Below, piece by piece: positions 1 through 7,503 of a stretch of DNA of 37,674 nucleotides. The stretch's first letter is position 1, and every line of letters begins with the position of its first letter. The notes under the pieces were generated by a model. That model was not told the origin of the DNA and did no database searches. It was given only the letters and a program-made list of their open reading frames with translations. This DNA is from Rhizobiales bacterium Ga0077556 (GTDB taxonomy: Bacteria > Pseudomonadota > Alphaproteobacteria > Rhizobiales > Phreatobacteraceae): the NCBI GenBank assembly GCA_001464235.1, contig LNFH01000083.1, forward strand, positions 1-37,674. Direction: 5' to 3'. The translations under genes and the position numbers were made by a program.

Positions 1-66
1 GTCGGGTGCCTGCAGGAGCAGCGTTCCGCCCGTCAGGGCAACTGCCGCCATCGCCGAAAGCCTCAT
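1..66 (-). CDS. 5' end of an exported protein, cut by the left edge
   Basis: Only the first 22 codons are in the window. The start is ATG at 66, preceded on this strand by a strong Shine-Dalgarno sequence (AGGGAGGG, about 5 bases upstream). The visible peptide begins MRLSAMAAVALTGGTLLL, a short basic start followed by a hydrophobic stretch, as in a Sec signal peptide. No lipobox cysteine is visible before the edge. The function cannot be told from this much. A promoter and a stem-loop lie just upstream (145-173 and 121-138), so this is probably the first gene of its transcript. Confidence 0.6.
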   Translation of the reverse strand, partial: MRLSAMAAVALTGGTLLLQAPD

Positions 67-120
67 GGATCCCTCCCTGTCGCCGTGACGCCGATCCCAG
101 CGATGTCGCACACCGCTTCC

Positions 121-138
121 GTAGGCGTCACCGCCTAC
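121..138 (-). repeat. Stem-loop or operator at the predicted transcription start
   Basis: Perfect 7-base inverted repeat GTAGGCG/CGCCTAC. The four-base loop reads GTGA on the minus strand, which fits the GNRA tetraloop pattern. It begins about where transcription from the 145-173 promoter should start. It could be a 5' leader hairpin in the RNA or a repressor site overlapping +1. The symmetry is seen; the role is inferred. Confidence 0.45.
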
Positions 139-144
139 TTGTAA

Positions 145-173
145 AACATAATTGCGCAAACATCAGTCGTCAA
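145..173 (-). promoter_or_regulatory. Predicted housekeeping-type promoter for the left-edge gene
   Basis: On the minus strand TTGACG (168-173) is followed by a 17-base spacer and TATGTT (145-150). These match 5/6 and 4/6 of the -35 and -10 consensus at ideal spacing, in an AT-rich stretch. The predicted start near 138 would leave a leader of about 70 bases before the ATG at 66. Confidence 0.5.
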
Positions 174-370
174 TTGTCTATTACTTCGCTTTTTTGCTCT
201 TTTTCTTCAGTTTTCGTCATCGCCTTTGAATGTTTACTATTGTACTTCCGCAGAATAATGCGGACATCTGAAGCTCATTCGATGGCTCTACATACTCTCT
301 CCATCGCGTTTCAGAGGAGCGTCGGCAGTTTCGCTTCAGACAGATATCGTATTTCGCGGAACACCATCTT

Positions 371-389
371 TATAGCTCACTGAGCTATA
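371..389. promoter_or_regulatory. Perfect 19-base palindrome, candidate operator
   Basis: TATAGCTCA and TGAGCTATA flank a single central C with no mismatch. The size and symmetry suit a dimeric winged-helix regulator such as the MarR-like protein encoded downstream. A related imperfect copy lies at 3805-3819 directly ahead of the histidine kinase gene. There is no T-run, so a terminator is unlikely. Confidence 0.5.
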
Positions 390-694
390 CATATCCCTTC
401 GCCCAGAGTGGCATCGCGATACCGCGGGTCGTTCGGTTGCATTTCGGCTCATCGGTGAGCGGGAGGGAGATGCGGACGGGACAGGAGGGGGCCTTTTCTG
501 CGAGCCGGGTGAGCCACATTGCCTCACGGCGGACGCCCATCGCCCGCTTGCGTGCATCGGGCCGGGCCGGCTATGTCGGGCGCGAGTTGCACCCCGCGCC
601 CCCGCACGGGCAACCGGCGCCGTTCGCCGTGTCAGGGGATCGGTGCCTGGGGGTCCGGCGCGGTCGTGCCGCGTTTCCAGCATGCAGGCTGCCG

Positions 695-1144
695 ATGGCG
701 ACCAGGACAATCCAGACGGCCCTCTTGGCCCGGCTCGTCGAGCAGACGAGCCGCGCGATCCACTCGCGCGGTCACAGCCATGGGCTGTTTCCGGCGCAGT
801 GGACCGCCCTGCGCTATTTCGCGGGCGCCGAGCCCGGTCTGCGCAGCGCCAGCGCCCTCGCCGCCTACCAGGGCATGGCCTTCGGCCCCGTGTCCCGCAC
901 GGTCCGTACGCTGATCAGCAAGGGGCTCCTCAAGAAGAGCGAGACGACGCGCGGCCGGTTCGAGCTGGTCGAGGTGACCGAGGCGGGACAGGCCCTGCTC
1001 GGCAAGGACCCGATGCTCGGCATGGTCGAGGCGCTGGAGGGACTCTCCCCGTCGGACCGCAAGGTGCTCGCCCTGGCGCTGGAAGCGGTCCTGTTGCGCC
1101 TGCAGGGCGCCGACGGTGAGGAAGGCCTCACCCCGGAGGCCTGA
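695..1144 (+). CDS. MarR-like winged-helix transcriptional regulator
   Basis: 149 residues. The N-terminal half has a MarR-type winged-helix layout: an amphipathic helix, LFPAQWTALRYF, a helix-turn-helix with a recognition helix near GPVSRTVRTLISKGLL, and a wing around SETTRGRFELVEVT. A C-terminal helix probably serves dimerisation. The frame is open back to 437, but the first 86 codons are low-complexity and unlike the family, so ATG at 695 is the likely start; its ribosome site is weak. The gene ends convergently with the receiver gene, sharing 17 bases (1128-1144). The palindrome at 371-389 could be its own operator. MarR proteins usually repress and are released by small ligands or oxidants; the ligand here is unknown. 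Confidence 0.75.
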   Translation: MATRTIQTALLARLVEQTSRAIHSRGHSHGLFPAQWTALRYFAGAEPGLRSASALAAYQGMAFGPVSRTVRTLISKGLLKKSETTRGRFELVEVTEAGQALLGKDPMLGMVEALEGLSPSDRKVLALALEAVLLRLQGADGEEGLTPEA

Positions 1145-1499
1145 GCCCTTCCACCAGGGCCACGAGGCGGCGGTCGTCGAAAGGCTTCACGAGGACGTGG
1201 TCGGCCCCCCAGACCTCTGCCAGCGATCCCGCGAGCTCGATCGACAGCTTGGGGCCGCCCCCGGTGATGACGATGACCCGGGGGGCGTCGGGGCGCTCCC
1301 TGACCTGCTTGATCAGGCGAAGTCCGTCGCCGTCCGGCATCCAGATGTCGGTCACGATGACGTCGAAGTCGCCGCCCTCGACACAGGCCAGGGCCCGGCT
1401 GCCGCTGGAGGCCGTGCTCACCGTATGGCCGGCCGCCTCGAGAGCGGCGGCGATGGACACCTGCATGGCAGGAACGTCGTCAACCACGAGTATGTTCAT
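1128..1499 (-). CDS. Stand-alone receiver-domain response regulator (CheY-like)
   Basis: 123 residues, essentially one REC domain with no output domain. The acidic pair is D7/D8, the phospho-acceptor is D51 in VTDIWMPDGDG, the conserved threonine is T79 and the lysine is K105 in VKPF, so all switch residues are present. The start ATG (1499) lies inside the end of the histidine kinase gene on the same strand, a 20-base overlap suggesting translational coupling and a cognate pair. Single-domain receivers act by protein contact or as phosphate relays, so the final output is not encoded here. The 3' end overlaps the MarR-like gene tail to tail. Confidence 0.92.
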   Translation of the reverse strand: MNILVVDDVPAMQVSIAAALEAAGHTVSTASSGSRALACVEGGDFDVIVTDIWMPDGDGLRLIKQVRERPDAPRVIVITGGGPKLSIELAGSLAEVWGADHVLVKPFDDRRLVALVEGLRPPG

Positions 1500-3798
1500 C
1501 CCTTGCCTCCCCTTCCCGGGCGGTTGGCTCCGCTCGCGGCAGCATGATCGTCACGCACGTCCCCTTGCCGGGCACCGACGCGATCTTCAGCTCGCCGCCC
1601 CAGCTGGACGCAAGCCCGTGCACGATGGACAGTCCAAGTCCAGTGCCCTCGCCGAGCGGCTTGGTGGTGAAGAAGGGCTCGGATGCCCGCGACAGCACCG
1701 CCTCGTCCATGCCGACGCCGTCGTCGGCGACGGCGAGCTCGAACGTCCTGCCGGAGGGCCCCTCGGCTGCGGCGTAGGTCAGGCGGACGACACCCCCGCC
1801 GCTGGTGGCATGAACGGCGTTCGTCACGAGATTGGCGACGACCTGGAACACCTCGGTCACCGGAACCACCGGGCCCTGGTCGGTTCCGATCCGTGCGTCC
1901 AGCGTCGCCGACGCGGGGACCAGCGCCCGCACCTCGTCGATGATGACGGCGAGCGCGGTGCCCACAGGCGCCCGCTCACCCTCGCCCGGCACGGGCCGCA
2001 CGGAGGCCAGCAGAGCCGAGACGATTTCGGCGGCCCGCAGGCCGGACGCGCGCACGATCTCCAGCCAGCGCCTCCGTTCGTCGCTCTCGGCGAAGGATTC
2101 TCCCGCCCGGCGGCTGAGGTTGATGACGGGATGGAGGAGGTTGTTGATCTCGTGGGCGACACCGCCGGCCATCTGTCCGATCGCCGCCATCCGCCGCTGC
2201 CGGTTGCTCCGTTCGGCTTCCACGACCTCGTCCGTCACGTCCGATACGATACCCCGCCAGCCGCCCCCCGCGATGGGCACCGCCGAGAGGTGCAGGTGGC
2301 GGACCCCGCCGGCGGCGTCCCCCCGCAGCAGGGGCGCCCGCGAGAGGCCAGCCCCCGCCTTCAGACGGGCCGGGCCGTCCTGCTCCAGCACCGCCTGGAT
2401 CGGCTGGCCGATGGAGAAGCCTGCCAAGGCGCAGGCCGGGCCCGAGGCGAAGGTGATGCGCCCGGACGCGTCCGTTTCCCAGAAGCTGTCCGATGCGCTC
2501 TCGGCAAAGGCCTGAATGCGGGCGGCGTTCTCGGCGACCGCCCGGGTGAGGGCGTTCTGCCGGGCGCGGATGTCGTTCGCCGCCGCGATGCCGACCAGCA
2601 GCAGCGAGGTCGCGAAGGCCGGGTAGAGAAGATTGATCAGGATGGGGTTGAAGCCTTCCTGCGGGACGAGATCGGGCATGAGCCGGGCGATGCCCGTCGC
2701 CAGCGCCGGTCCCCAGCACAGGACGAAGACGAGCGAGCGGCGCAGCTCCACCCTCGCCGTCGCCACGACCAGCGACAGGACGGTGACGATGGTGGTGAGG
2801 CCGATGACGGGGCTGAACCGCCGCAGGAGGGGCGACCCGAGGGCCGTCGCGACGGCGGCCGCCATGGTCAGGGCCACCAGAAGGGCGACGGCGACCTCCA
2901 CCACGCGCGCGGCCCGCGGAAAGCTCTCGCGCACGTGCAAGGCCCGGACCGCATAGAACAGCGAGGTCGTGTAGATGGCGAAGGTCGCCGTGATGGACAC
3001 GACGCGGGACAGATCCGCCGCCCCCGGAATGATGTAGGTCTCGATGAACGCCTGGTCTCCCATGATGTGGCAGACGAAGCTCAGGGTCAGGATGGCGAGG
3101 GCGCCCGTGGTCGGGTCACGACTGGCGATCGCACCGGCGGCGAAATAGACCAGCAGCGCCAGGAGAACACCGAAGATCACGCCGAAGAACATGGTCTCGG
3201 CGGCATAGGTGGTCAGATAGCTCGAGGCGTTCTGGGCCCAGACGGCCGCCCGCATCGACGAGGGTGTGTGGAAGCGGATGAAGACCGTCTCGCCGCGCGC
3301 CGCGTCCGGCAGCGCAACGGTCGGATAACGCGTCGACAGCAAGGCCGTTTCGGCCGGCACTCCCAGACGCCAGCTCCGCGTCTCGAGGCCGTCGGCGCGG
3401 GGCCAGTAGAGGTCGAGGGTGCGGACGCGGGCTTCCCGCAGGGTGAGCACGACCGAGCCGCCGTCCGTCGCAAGCTCGCGCGGCACGACGAAGCGCAGCC
3501 ACATCGCCGCATGGGGGCCGTGGGCGGCGCCGTAGTTCGCCGCCCTCACGCCGTCGGCGCGCGTGAAGCGGGCGGCACCGGCCGGACCGGTGACATCGGC
3601 GATCGTCAGCGTTCCCGGCAGGTCGACGAGGAAATCCGCACGGGGTCCGACGAAGACGCTGGAGCTCGCGCAGGCGGGTCCCGCCAGGAGCATGGCGACC
3701 ACCATCGCGACCGCCGCGACGACTGCGTTCAGCTGTTTTCGTGCGCAGCCCGCGATCCCCATTCCATAGGAATAGACTCGCGAAGAACACGAATCCAT
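1480..3798 (-). CDS. Membrane sensor histidine kinase with 7TM-DISM input
   Basis: About 772 residues. The order is: signal peptide (to about residue 45), a periplasmic jelly-roll-like 7TMR-DISM domain (about 50-195), seven hydrophobic segments (about 203-408), a PAS-like segment (about 428-530), a phospho-acceptor helix with the H-box GGVAHEINNLLHPVINL (His near 549), and an ATPase domain with an N-box (NLVTNAVHA), D-box (VADDGVGMDE) and G-box (GEGTGLGLSIVHG). DISM sensors often detect carbohydrates or other periplasmic ligands; the ligand here is unknown. ATG at 3798 was chosen; TTG 3804 and ATG 3762 are also possible. A copy of the 371-389 palindrome lies immediately upstream. The receiver gene follows with an overlap. 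Confidence 0.9.
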   Translation of the reverse strand: MDSCSSRVYSYGMGIAGCARKQLNAVVAAVAMVVAMLLAGPACASSSVFVGPRADFLVDLPGTLTIADVTGPAGAARFTRADGVRAANYGAAHGPHAAMWLRFVVPRELATDGGSVVLTLREARVRTLDLYWPRADGLETRSWRLGVPAETALLSTRYPTVALPDAARGETVFIRFHTPSSMRAAVWAQNASSYLTTYAAETMFFGVIFGVLLALLVYFAAGAIASRDPTTGALAILTLSFVCHIMGDQAFIETYIIPGAADLSRVVSITATFAIYTTSLFYAVRALHVRESFPRAARVVEVAVALLVALTMAAAVATALGSPLLRRFSPVIGLTTIVTVLSLVVATARVELRRSLVFVLCWGPALATGIARLMPDLVPQEGFNPILINLLYPAFATSLLLVGIAAANDIRARQNALTRAVAENAARIQAFAESASDSFWETDASGRITFASGPACALAGFSIGQPIQAVLEQDGPARLKAGAGLSRAPLLRGDAAGGVRHLHLSAVPIAGGGWRGIVSDVTDEVVEAERSNRQRRMAAIGQMAGGVAHEINNLLHPVINLSRRAGESFAESDERRRWLEIVRASGLRAAEIVSALLASVRPVPGEGERAPVGTALAVIIDEVRALVPASATLDARIGTDQGPVVPVTEVFQVVANLVTNAVHATSGGGVVRLTYAAAEGPSGRTFELAVADDGVGMDEAVLSRASEPFFTTKPLGEGTGLGLSIVHGLASSWGGELKIASVPGKGTCVTIMLPRAEPTAREGEARDEHTRG

Positions 3799-3804
3799 CT
3801 TCAA

Positions 3805-3819
3805 TTGCTCGGTGAGCTA
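3805..3819. promoter_or_regulatory. Imperfect copy of the 371-389 palindrome ahead of the kinase gene
   Basis: TTGCTCGGTGAGCTA matches the core TAGCTCACTGAGCTA of the upstream palindrome at 12 of 15 positions and stays partly symmetric (GCTC..TGAGC). It lies a few bases before the kinase start codon on the minus strand. Repressor binding here would block the kinase-receiver transcript and perhaps also the 26-codon gene on the other strand. This is inference from the matching sequence. Confidence 0.4.
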
Positions 3820-3975
3820 CCGCGCAATGGCGCTGTTTTTCGTCGCCTGCAACCCGAATGCAGCCGCGGCGATGACCCGGACGGCCGGCCCCTGGACCCG
3901 GTTTTTTCTCCGCCAGACCTCTATCCGCGATGCCGAGCGGCGCGCCCGTGCGTTGGACCCCGAGGAGAAAGGTCG

Positions 3976-4056
3976 ATGCACCACGTCACTGTCGCCATCG
4001 CAGTCCTCGGCATTCTGGTCATCGCAGGCATGGCGGTCTTCGCGATCGCCGGCTAA
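3976..4056 (+). CDS. 26-residue single-span membrane peptide
   Basis: A short frame reading MHHVTVAIAVLGILVIAGMA followed by VFAIAG. Nearly the whole chain is hydrophobic and would form one transmembrane helix. A textbook ribosome site (GAGGAG, about 9 bases before the ATG) precedes it, which a chance frame would rarely have. It reads away from the kinase gene and ends tail to tail with the esterase, sharing 4 bases (4053-4056). I do not recognise the family. Small membrane peptides beside two-component sensors often modulate the sensor, but nothing in the sequence proves that here. Signs of real expression are the ribosome site and the clean TM composition. Confidence 0.55.
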   Translation: MHHVTVAIAVLGILVIAGMAVFAIAG

Positions 4057-5171
4057 CGCATCAGTCCGGCCGCCCGCAGCGCATCCTCGATGACCTTGCC
4101 GACGCCGGCAGCCGATGCGCCGCCCTGCCAGGCGGGGACGGGCGCCTCGTCGGCAGGTCGCGTTGACCGGGCCGCCGGTCGCTCCGAGCGGTCCTCCGCC
4201 GGCACGGACAGTTCCGTTCCCGGGGTTGTCAGTTGCCAGAAGCGGGCGATGTGGCGGGTCGAGGAGATTCCCGCATCCAGCATGAAGGCGCCGGGCGCCC
4301 CGAGGTCGTCGGCACCGTCGAGCGGCGTGCCGTGGCCCATCCCGGTGATCTCGTAGGCCTCGATCCGTGCCGTGCCGGCGGCATCGCGCCAGACCCGCTG
4401 CCGATGCCGGCCGAGGACGTTGTGTTCGGAACTCTCCCGCGCCAGACCATGCAGACCGCGCCATTGGCCGACGAGGGCGTCCATGTTGGCGGGCGCGACG
4501 GTCGCGTCGGCGGTGCCGTGCCAGAGCGACAGCGTGGGCCAGGGTCCGTCATGCCGGGATGCCCGGCGAACCGTCGCCTCGAGCCCCCGTTCGGACGGCA
4601 GGCCCTGGCCGCGCATCCGCTCGAAGGCCTCGGACACCGAACCCGCGCATCCGAACGGCAGGCCGGCGATGATGGCACCGCCGGCGAACATCTCGGGATA
4701 GGTCGCCAGCATGGCGGCGGTCATGGCGCCGCCGGCGGACAGCCCGGTGATGTGGATCCGCGTCCGGTCGAGCCCGTGCCCCTGCACCACCGCATCGACC
4801 ATGCCGGCAATCGAGGCGGCCTCGCCGGAGCCGCGGGTGACGTGCTGGGGCGCGAACCAGTTGAAACAGAGGTTCGGGTTGTTGGGCCGCTGCTGCTCGG
4901 GAAACAGGAGGGCGAAGCCGTGGCGGTCGGCGAGCTGCGACCAGCCCGACCCGTGATCGTAGCCGGCGGCGGTCTGGGTACAGCCGTGCAGGGCGACGAC
5001 GAGGGGCGCGTTCCGCGCCAGGTTGGCCGGGACGTAGACGTGGGCGCCGAGCGCGCCGGGATTGGCGCCGAAGTCGGTCAGCCGCGACAGCCGGGAAACC
5101 GGCGGCGGATGGGCGCCAGCCAGTCCGCGGCCCGATTTCAGGCGGGCGATCGTGTCGGAAATGCTGCGCAT
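4053..5171 (-). CDS. PHB-depolymerase-family esterase (alpha/beta hydrolase)
   Basis: 372 residues. It shows the layout of the esterase/PHB depolymerase family: an oxyanion motif HGC (62-64), the nucleophile elbow GLSAGG (Ser145), an acid in HGTADATV (Asp222) and the histidine in GMGHGTP (His280). There is no obvious Sec signal, and the start MRSISDTIARL is typical of intracellular or unconventionally exported members. The frame is open to a TTG at 5249, but ATG 5171 has AGGGGA at the right distance. The C-terminal 70 residues are proline/alanine-rich and probably disordered. It lies downstream of the LysR gene on the same strand, with a TGC-N3-GCA palindrome between them. The substrate could be short-chain polyester or another acyl ester. 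Confidence 0.88.
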   Translation of the reverse strand: MRSISDTIARLKSGRGLAGAHPPPVSRLSRLTDFGANPGALGAHVYVPANLARNAPLVVALHGCTQTAAGYDHGSGWSQLADRHGFALLFPEQQRPNNPNLCFNWFAPQHVTRGSGEAASIAGMVDAVVQGHGLDRTRIHITGLSAGGAMTAAMLATYPEMFAGGAIIAGLPFGCAGSVSEAFERMRGQGLPSERGLEATVRRASRHDGPWPTLSLWHGTADATVAPANMDALVGQWRGLHGLARESSEHNVLGRHRQRVWRDAAGTARIEAYEITGMGHGTPLDGADDLGAPGAFMLDAGISSTRHIARFWQLTTPGTELSVPAEDRSERPAARSTRPADEAPVPAWQGGASAAGVGKVIEDALRAAGLMR

Positions 5172-5238
5172 GCGGCTGTCCCCTGCGGTCATGCCGATAC
5201 AGCGATGACGTGATCCCAACTGCCCGCCGTGCACTATG

Positions 5239-5249
5239 TTGCACTGCAA
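5239..5249. promoter_or_regulatory. TTGCA-C-TGCAA palindrome, PhaR-like site
   Basis: A perfect 11-base inverted repeat about 70 bases upstream of the esterase start. A further TGCA half-site lies at 5230-5233. The core TGC-N3-GCA is the kind of site bound by PhaR, the polyhydroxyalkanoate-responsive repressor of alphaproteobacteria, which would suit a PHB-depolymerase-type gene. The symmetry is seen; the factor is inferred. Confidence 0.4.
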
Positions 5250-5261
5250 GATGGAATTGTT

Positions 5262-6200
5262 TCAAGCGGGATCGGCGGAGATCCCGCGCCAGAGCGCCTC
5301 GGCGGCCGCCCCCAGCGGCCCCACCGGCCGGCGGAGCACGATCTGCAAGGGAATGGTCCAGCGATCGACCCCCGAGGCGCTCACCAGCCGCCGGCCGCGC
5401 AGACTGTCGGAGACGAGCGACAGCGGCAGCCAGGCGATGCCGCGGCCGTCCTCGGCGAGGCGCAGCAGGGCCGTCGCCAGCCGCGCCTCCAGGACCTTCG
5501 TGACCCGGGGCGCGGCGCTGCACGCCCGCCAGTCGGCCGCCAGGATCCTGCCGAGGCCCGACTCGGGCGCGTAGGACAGGAAGGGCGCCGGTTCGCCCGG
5601 CGACGCGGGCGCGACGGACCACCGCGGCCTTCCCGATCCATCGGGCGCACAGAACGGCGCGAGGACGTCAGACCCGACCTGCCGGGTGGCGAAGCGGGTT
5701 GCGGGAAGAAGGCCGCCGTCGGTGGCGTGGCGATGGCACAGGAGGAAGTCCGCCTCACCCGAGAGCATCATCTGCTCGCAGGCATCCATGCTGTCGGACA
5801 GCAGGCTGAGGGCCCCGAGACGACCGGCATCGATGTTCGACCGTGCCCATTCGGGAAAGAAGGTGAAGGAAAGCGCATGCGTCGCGGCGATGGTGAGAGC
5901 CCTTTCAGCCCGCCCGGCTGCCTCCAGGGCTTCGGACCGGGCCAGTCTGAGGGCCTGAGGCATGGCCTCCACCATGGCGTGGAAGCGTTCGCCCGCGGGC
6001 GTCAGCACCGCGCGGCGCGGAAGCCTGCGGACGAGCGGTACCCCCACCCAGCGTTCGAGCATCTGGATGCGCCGGCTGAAGGCGGGTTGAGTCACATGGC
6101 GAGCGTCCGCGGCGCGCGAAAAGGTCTGGTGCCGCACCAGGGCGGCAAGATCCTCGATCAAACCGATATCCACGGCGCCTATCCCATGCACAGCCGGCAT
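5262..6200 (-). CDS. LysR-family transcriptional regulator
   Basis: 312 residues from ATG 6200. The N-terminal LysR helix-turn-helix spans about residues 10-70 (DIGLIEDLAALVRHQTFSRA, then VTQPAFSRRIQMLERWVGVPL), followed by a linker helix and a two-lobe ligand-binding domain to the end. ATG at 6221 and GTG 6173 are alternative starts; none has a strong ribosome site. It is transcribed divergently from the tartrate dehydratase gene with about 130 bases between, the usual arrangement of a LysR activator with its target. By this context it may respond to tartrate or a related hydroxy acid. The esterase gene follows on the same strand after about 90 bases. Confidence 0.93.
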   Translation of the reverse strand: MPAVHGIGAVDIGLIEDLAALVRHQTFSRAADARHVTQPAFSRRIQMLERWVGVPLVRRLPRRAVLTPAGERFHAMVEAMPQALRLARSEALEAAGRAERALTIAATHALSFTFFPEWARSNIDAGRLGALSLLSDSMDACEQMMLSGEADFLLCHRHATDGGLLPATRFATRQVGSDVLAPFCAPDGSGRPRWSVAPASPGEPAPFLSYAPESGLGRILAADWRACSAAPRVTKVLEARLATALLRLAEDGRGIAWLPLSLVSDSLRGRRLVSASGVDRWTIPLQIVLRRPVGPLGAAAEALWRGISADPA

Positions 6201-6328
6201 GGATTCTAGCACGATCGGCATTGGACTGGAGAGGGCGAATTCTGCGATCCAGAGCCGAACAGGGCCGCCGCGAGCTCTTCCCAAGGGGCGAACACGGGAG
6301 TGGCGGCCGGACACGCGGGAGCCAGGCC

Positions 6329-7492
6329 ATGCGCATCGTCGATATCTGCGAAGTCACCAAGCCGATCGCCTCGCCGATCCGCAATGCCTATATCGACTTC
6401 TCGAAAATGACGGCGAGCCTCGTCGCGGTGGTGACCGACGTCGTGCGCGACGGGCGGCGGGTCGTCGGCTACGGCTTCAACTCGAACGGCCGCTACGGTC
6501 AGGGCGGGCTCATCCGCGAGCGGTTTCGCGGGCGCATCCTCGAGGCGGAGCCGAAGAGCCTCGTCAACGATGCCGGCGACAATCTCGACCCGCACCGCAT
6601 CTGGGCGGCGATGATGGCGAACGAGAAGCCGGGCGGCCATGGCGAGCGCTCGGTCGCCGTCGGCACGCTCGACATGGCGATCTGGGACGCCACCGCGAAG
6701 ATCGCCGGCAAGCCGCTGTTCCGGCTGCTCGCCGAGGCGCACGGACGCGAGGCCGATCCTTCGGTCTTCGTCTATGCGGCGGGCGGCTACTACTATCCGG
6801 GCAAGGACGACGCCGCGCTGAGGGCAGAGATGCGGTCCTATCTCGACCGTGGCTACACCGTGGTGAAGATGAAGATCGGCGGTGCGCCGCTGGACGAGGA
6901 CCGCCGCCGCATCGAGGCCGTCCTCGCCGAGATCGGAACCGGGGCGCAGCTCGCGGTCGACGCCAACGGCCGCTTCGACCTCGAGACCGCGATCGCCTAT
7001 GCCAAGATGCTCAGGGACTATCCGCTGTTCTGGTACGAGGAGGCGGGCGACCCGCTCGACTATGCGCTGCAGGCGGCGCTCGCCGGCTTCTACCCCGGCC
7101 CCATGGCGACGGGCGAGAACCTCTTCAGCCACCAGGACGCCCGCAACCTCCTGCGCTATGGCGGCATGCGGCCGGACCGCGACTGGCTGCAGTTCGACTG
7201 CGCGCTGTCCTACGGCCTAGTGGAGTACCTGCGCACGCTGGACGTGCTGGCGGAATGCGGCTGGTCGCCGGCCCGCTGCATTCCCCACGGCGGCCACCAG
7301 ATGTCGCTCAACATCGCCGCCGGCCTCGGCCTCGGCGGCAACGAGAGCTATCCCGACCTGTTCCAGCCCTACGGTGGCTTCCCGGACGGCGTGAGGGTCG
7401 AGAACGGCCGGATCACCATGCCGGAGCTTCCCGGCATCGGCTTCGAGGGCAAGAGCGACCTCATCACCGTCATGCGCGAACTGGCGGAGTGA
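6329..7492 (+). CDS. tarD: D(-)-tartrate dehydratase, enolase superfamily
   Basis: 387 residues. It dehydrates D(-)-tartrate to oxaloacetate (EC 4.2.1.81) using Mg2+. From memory the sequence is very close to the characterised Bradyrhizobium enzyme over its full length. Expected residues are in place: KMK with the catalytic Lys182, metal ligands Asp211 (VDANGRF), Glu237 (WYEE) and Glu263 (TGENLF), and the catalytic His320 (IPHGGHQ). The start ATG 6329 follows GGGAGCCAGG; an in-frame ATG at 6221 would add 36 unrelated residues. It is divergent from the LysR gene and ends 11 bases before the convergent MocR gene. No tartrate transporter is adjacent, unless the EamA protein or another importer serves. 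Confidence 0.93.
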   Translation: MRIVDICEVTKPIASPIRNAYIDFSKMTASLVAVVTDVVRDGRRVVGYGFNSNGRYGQGGLIRERFRGRILEAEPKSLVNDAGDNLDPHRIWAAMMANEKPGGHGERSVAVGTLDMAIWDATAKIAGKPLFRLLAEAHGREADPSVFVYAAGGYYYPGKDDAALRAEMRSYLDRGYTVVKMKIGGAPLDEDRRRIEAVLAEIGTGAQLAVDANGRFDLETAIAYAKMLRDYPLFWYEEAGDPLDYALQAALAGFYPGPMATGENLFSHQDARNLLRYGGMRPDRDWLQFDCALSYGLVEYLRTLDVLAECGWSPARCIPHGGHQMSLNIAAGLGLGGNESYPDLFQPYGGFPDGVRVENGRITMPELPGIGFEGKSDLITVMRELAE

Positions 7493-7503
7493 CGGAAATC
7501 GCC

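Larger units (their letters stand above)
67..694. other. Intergenic regulatory region, about 630 bases
   Basis: I see no convincing gene here. Bases from about 130 to 400 are clearly more AT-rich than the rest of the window, with T-rich runs around 188-210. Open frames crossing the region have the arginine- and proline-rich composition of chance frames. It holds a minus-strand promoter (145-173), a stem-loop (121-138), a perfect 19-base palindrome (371-389) and a looser inverted repeat, GCTCA-TCGG-TGAGC, at 447-460. The plus-strand frame of the MarR-like gene is open from 437, but residues upstream of 695 do not resemble the family. Confidence 0.6.

Noticed and set aside
336-710. A 124-codon minus-strand open frame in the left regulatory region
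   Set aside because: Arg/Pro/Ser-rich chance frame that overlaps the palindrome; no ribosome site and no family resemblance.
1249-4056. A 935-codon open frame on the plus strand opposite the kinase and receiver genes
   Set aside because: It is an antisense shadow caused by high GC: composition is Arg/Gly/Asp/His-rich and no domain is visible. Only its last 26 codons, with their own ribosome site, look real and are listed separately.
6201-6328. LysR binding boxes between the LysR gene and tarD
   Set aside because: A GAATTC palindrome and scattered T-N11-A matches exist, but none stands out enough to define an operator.
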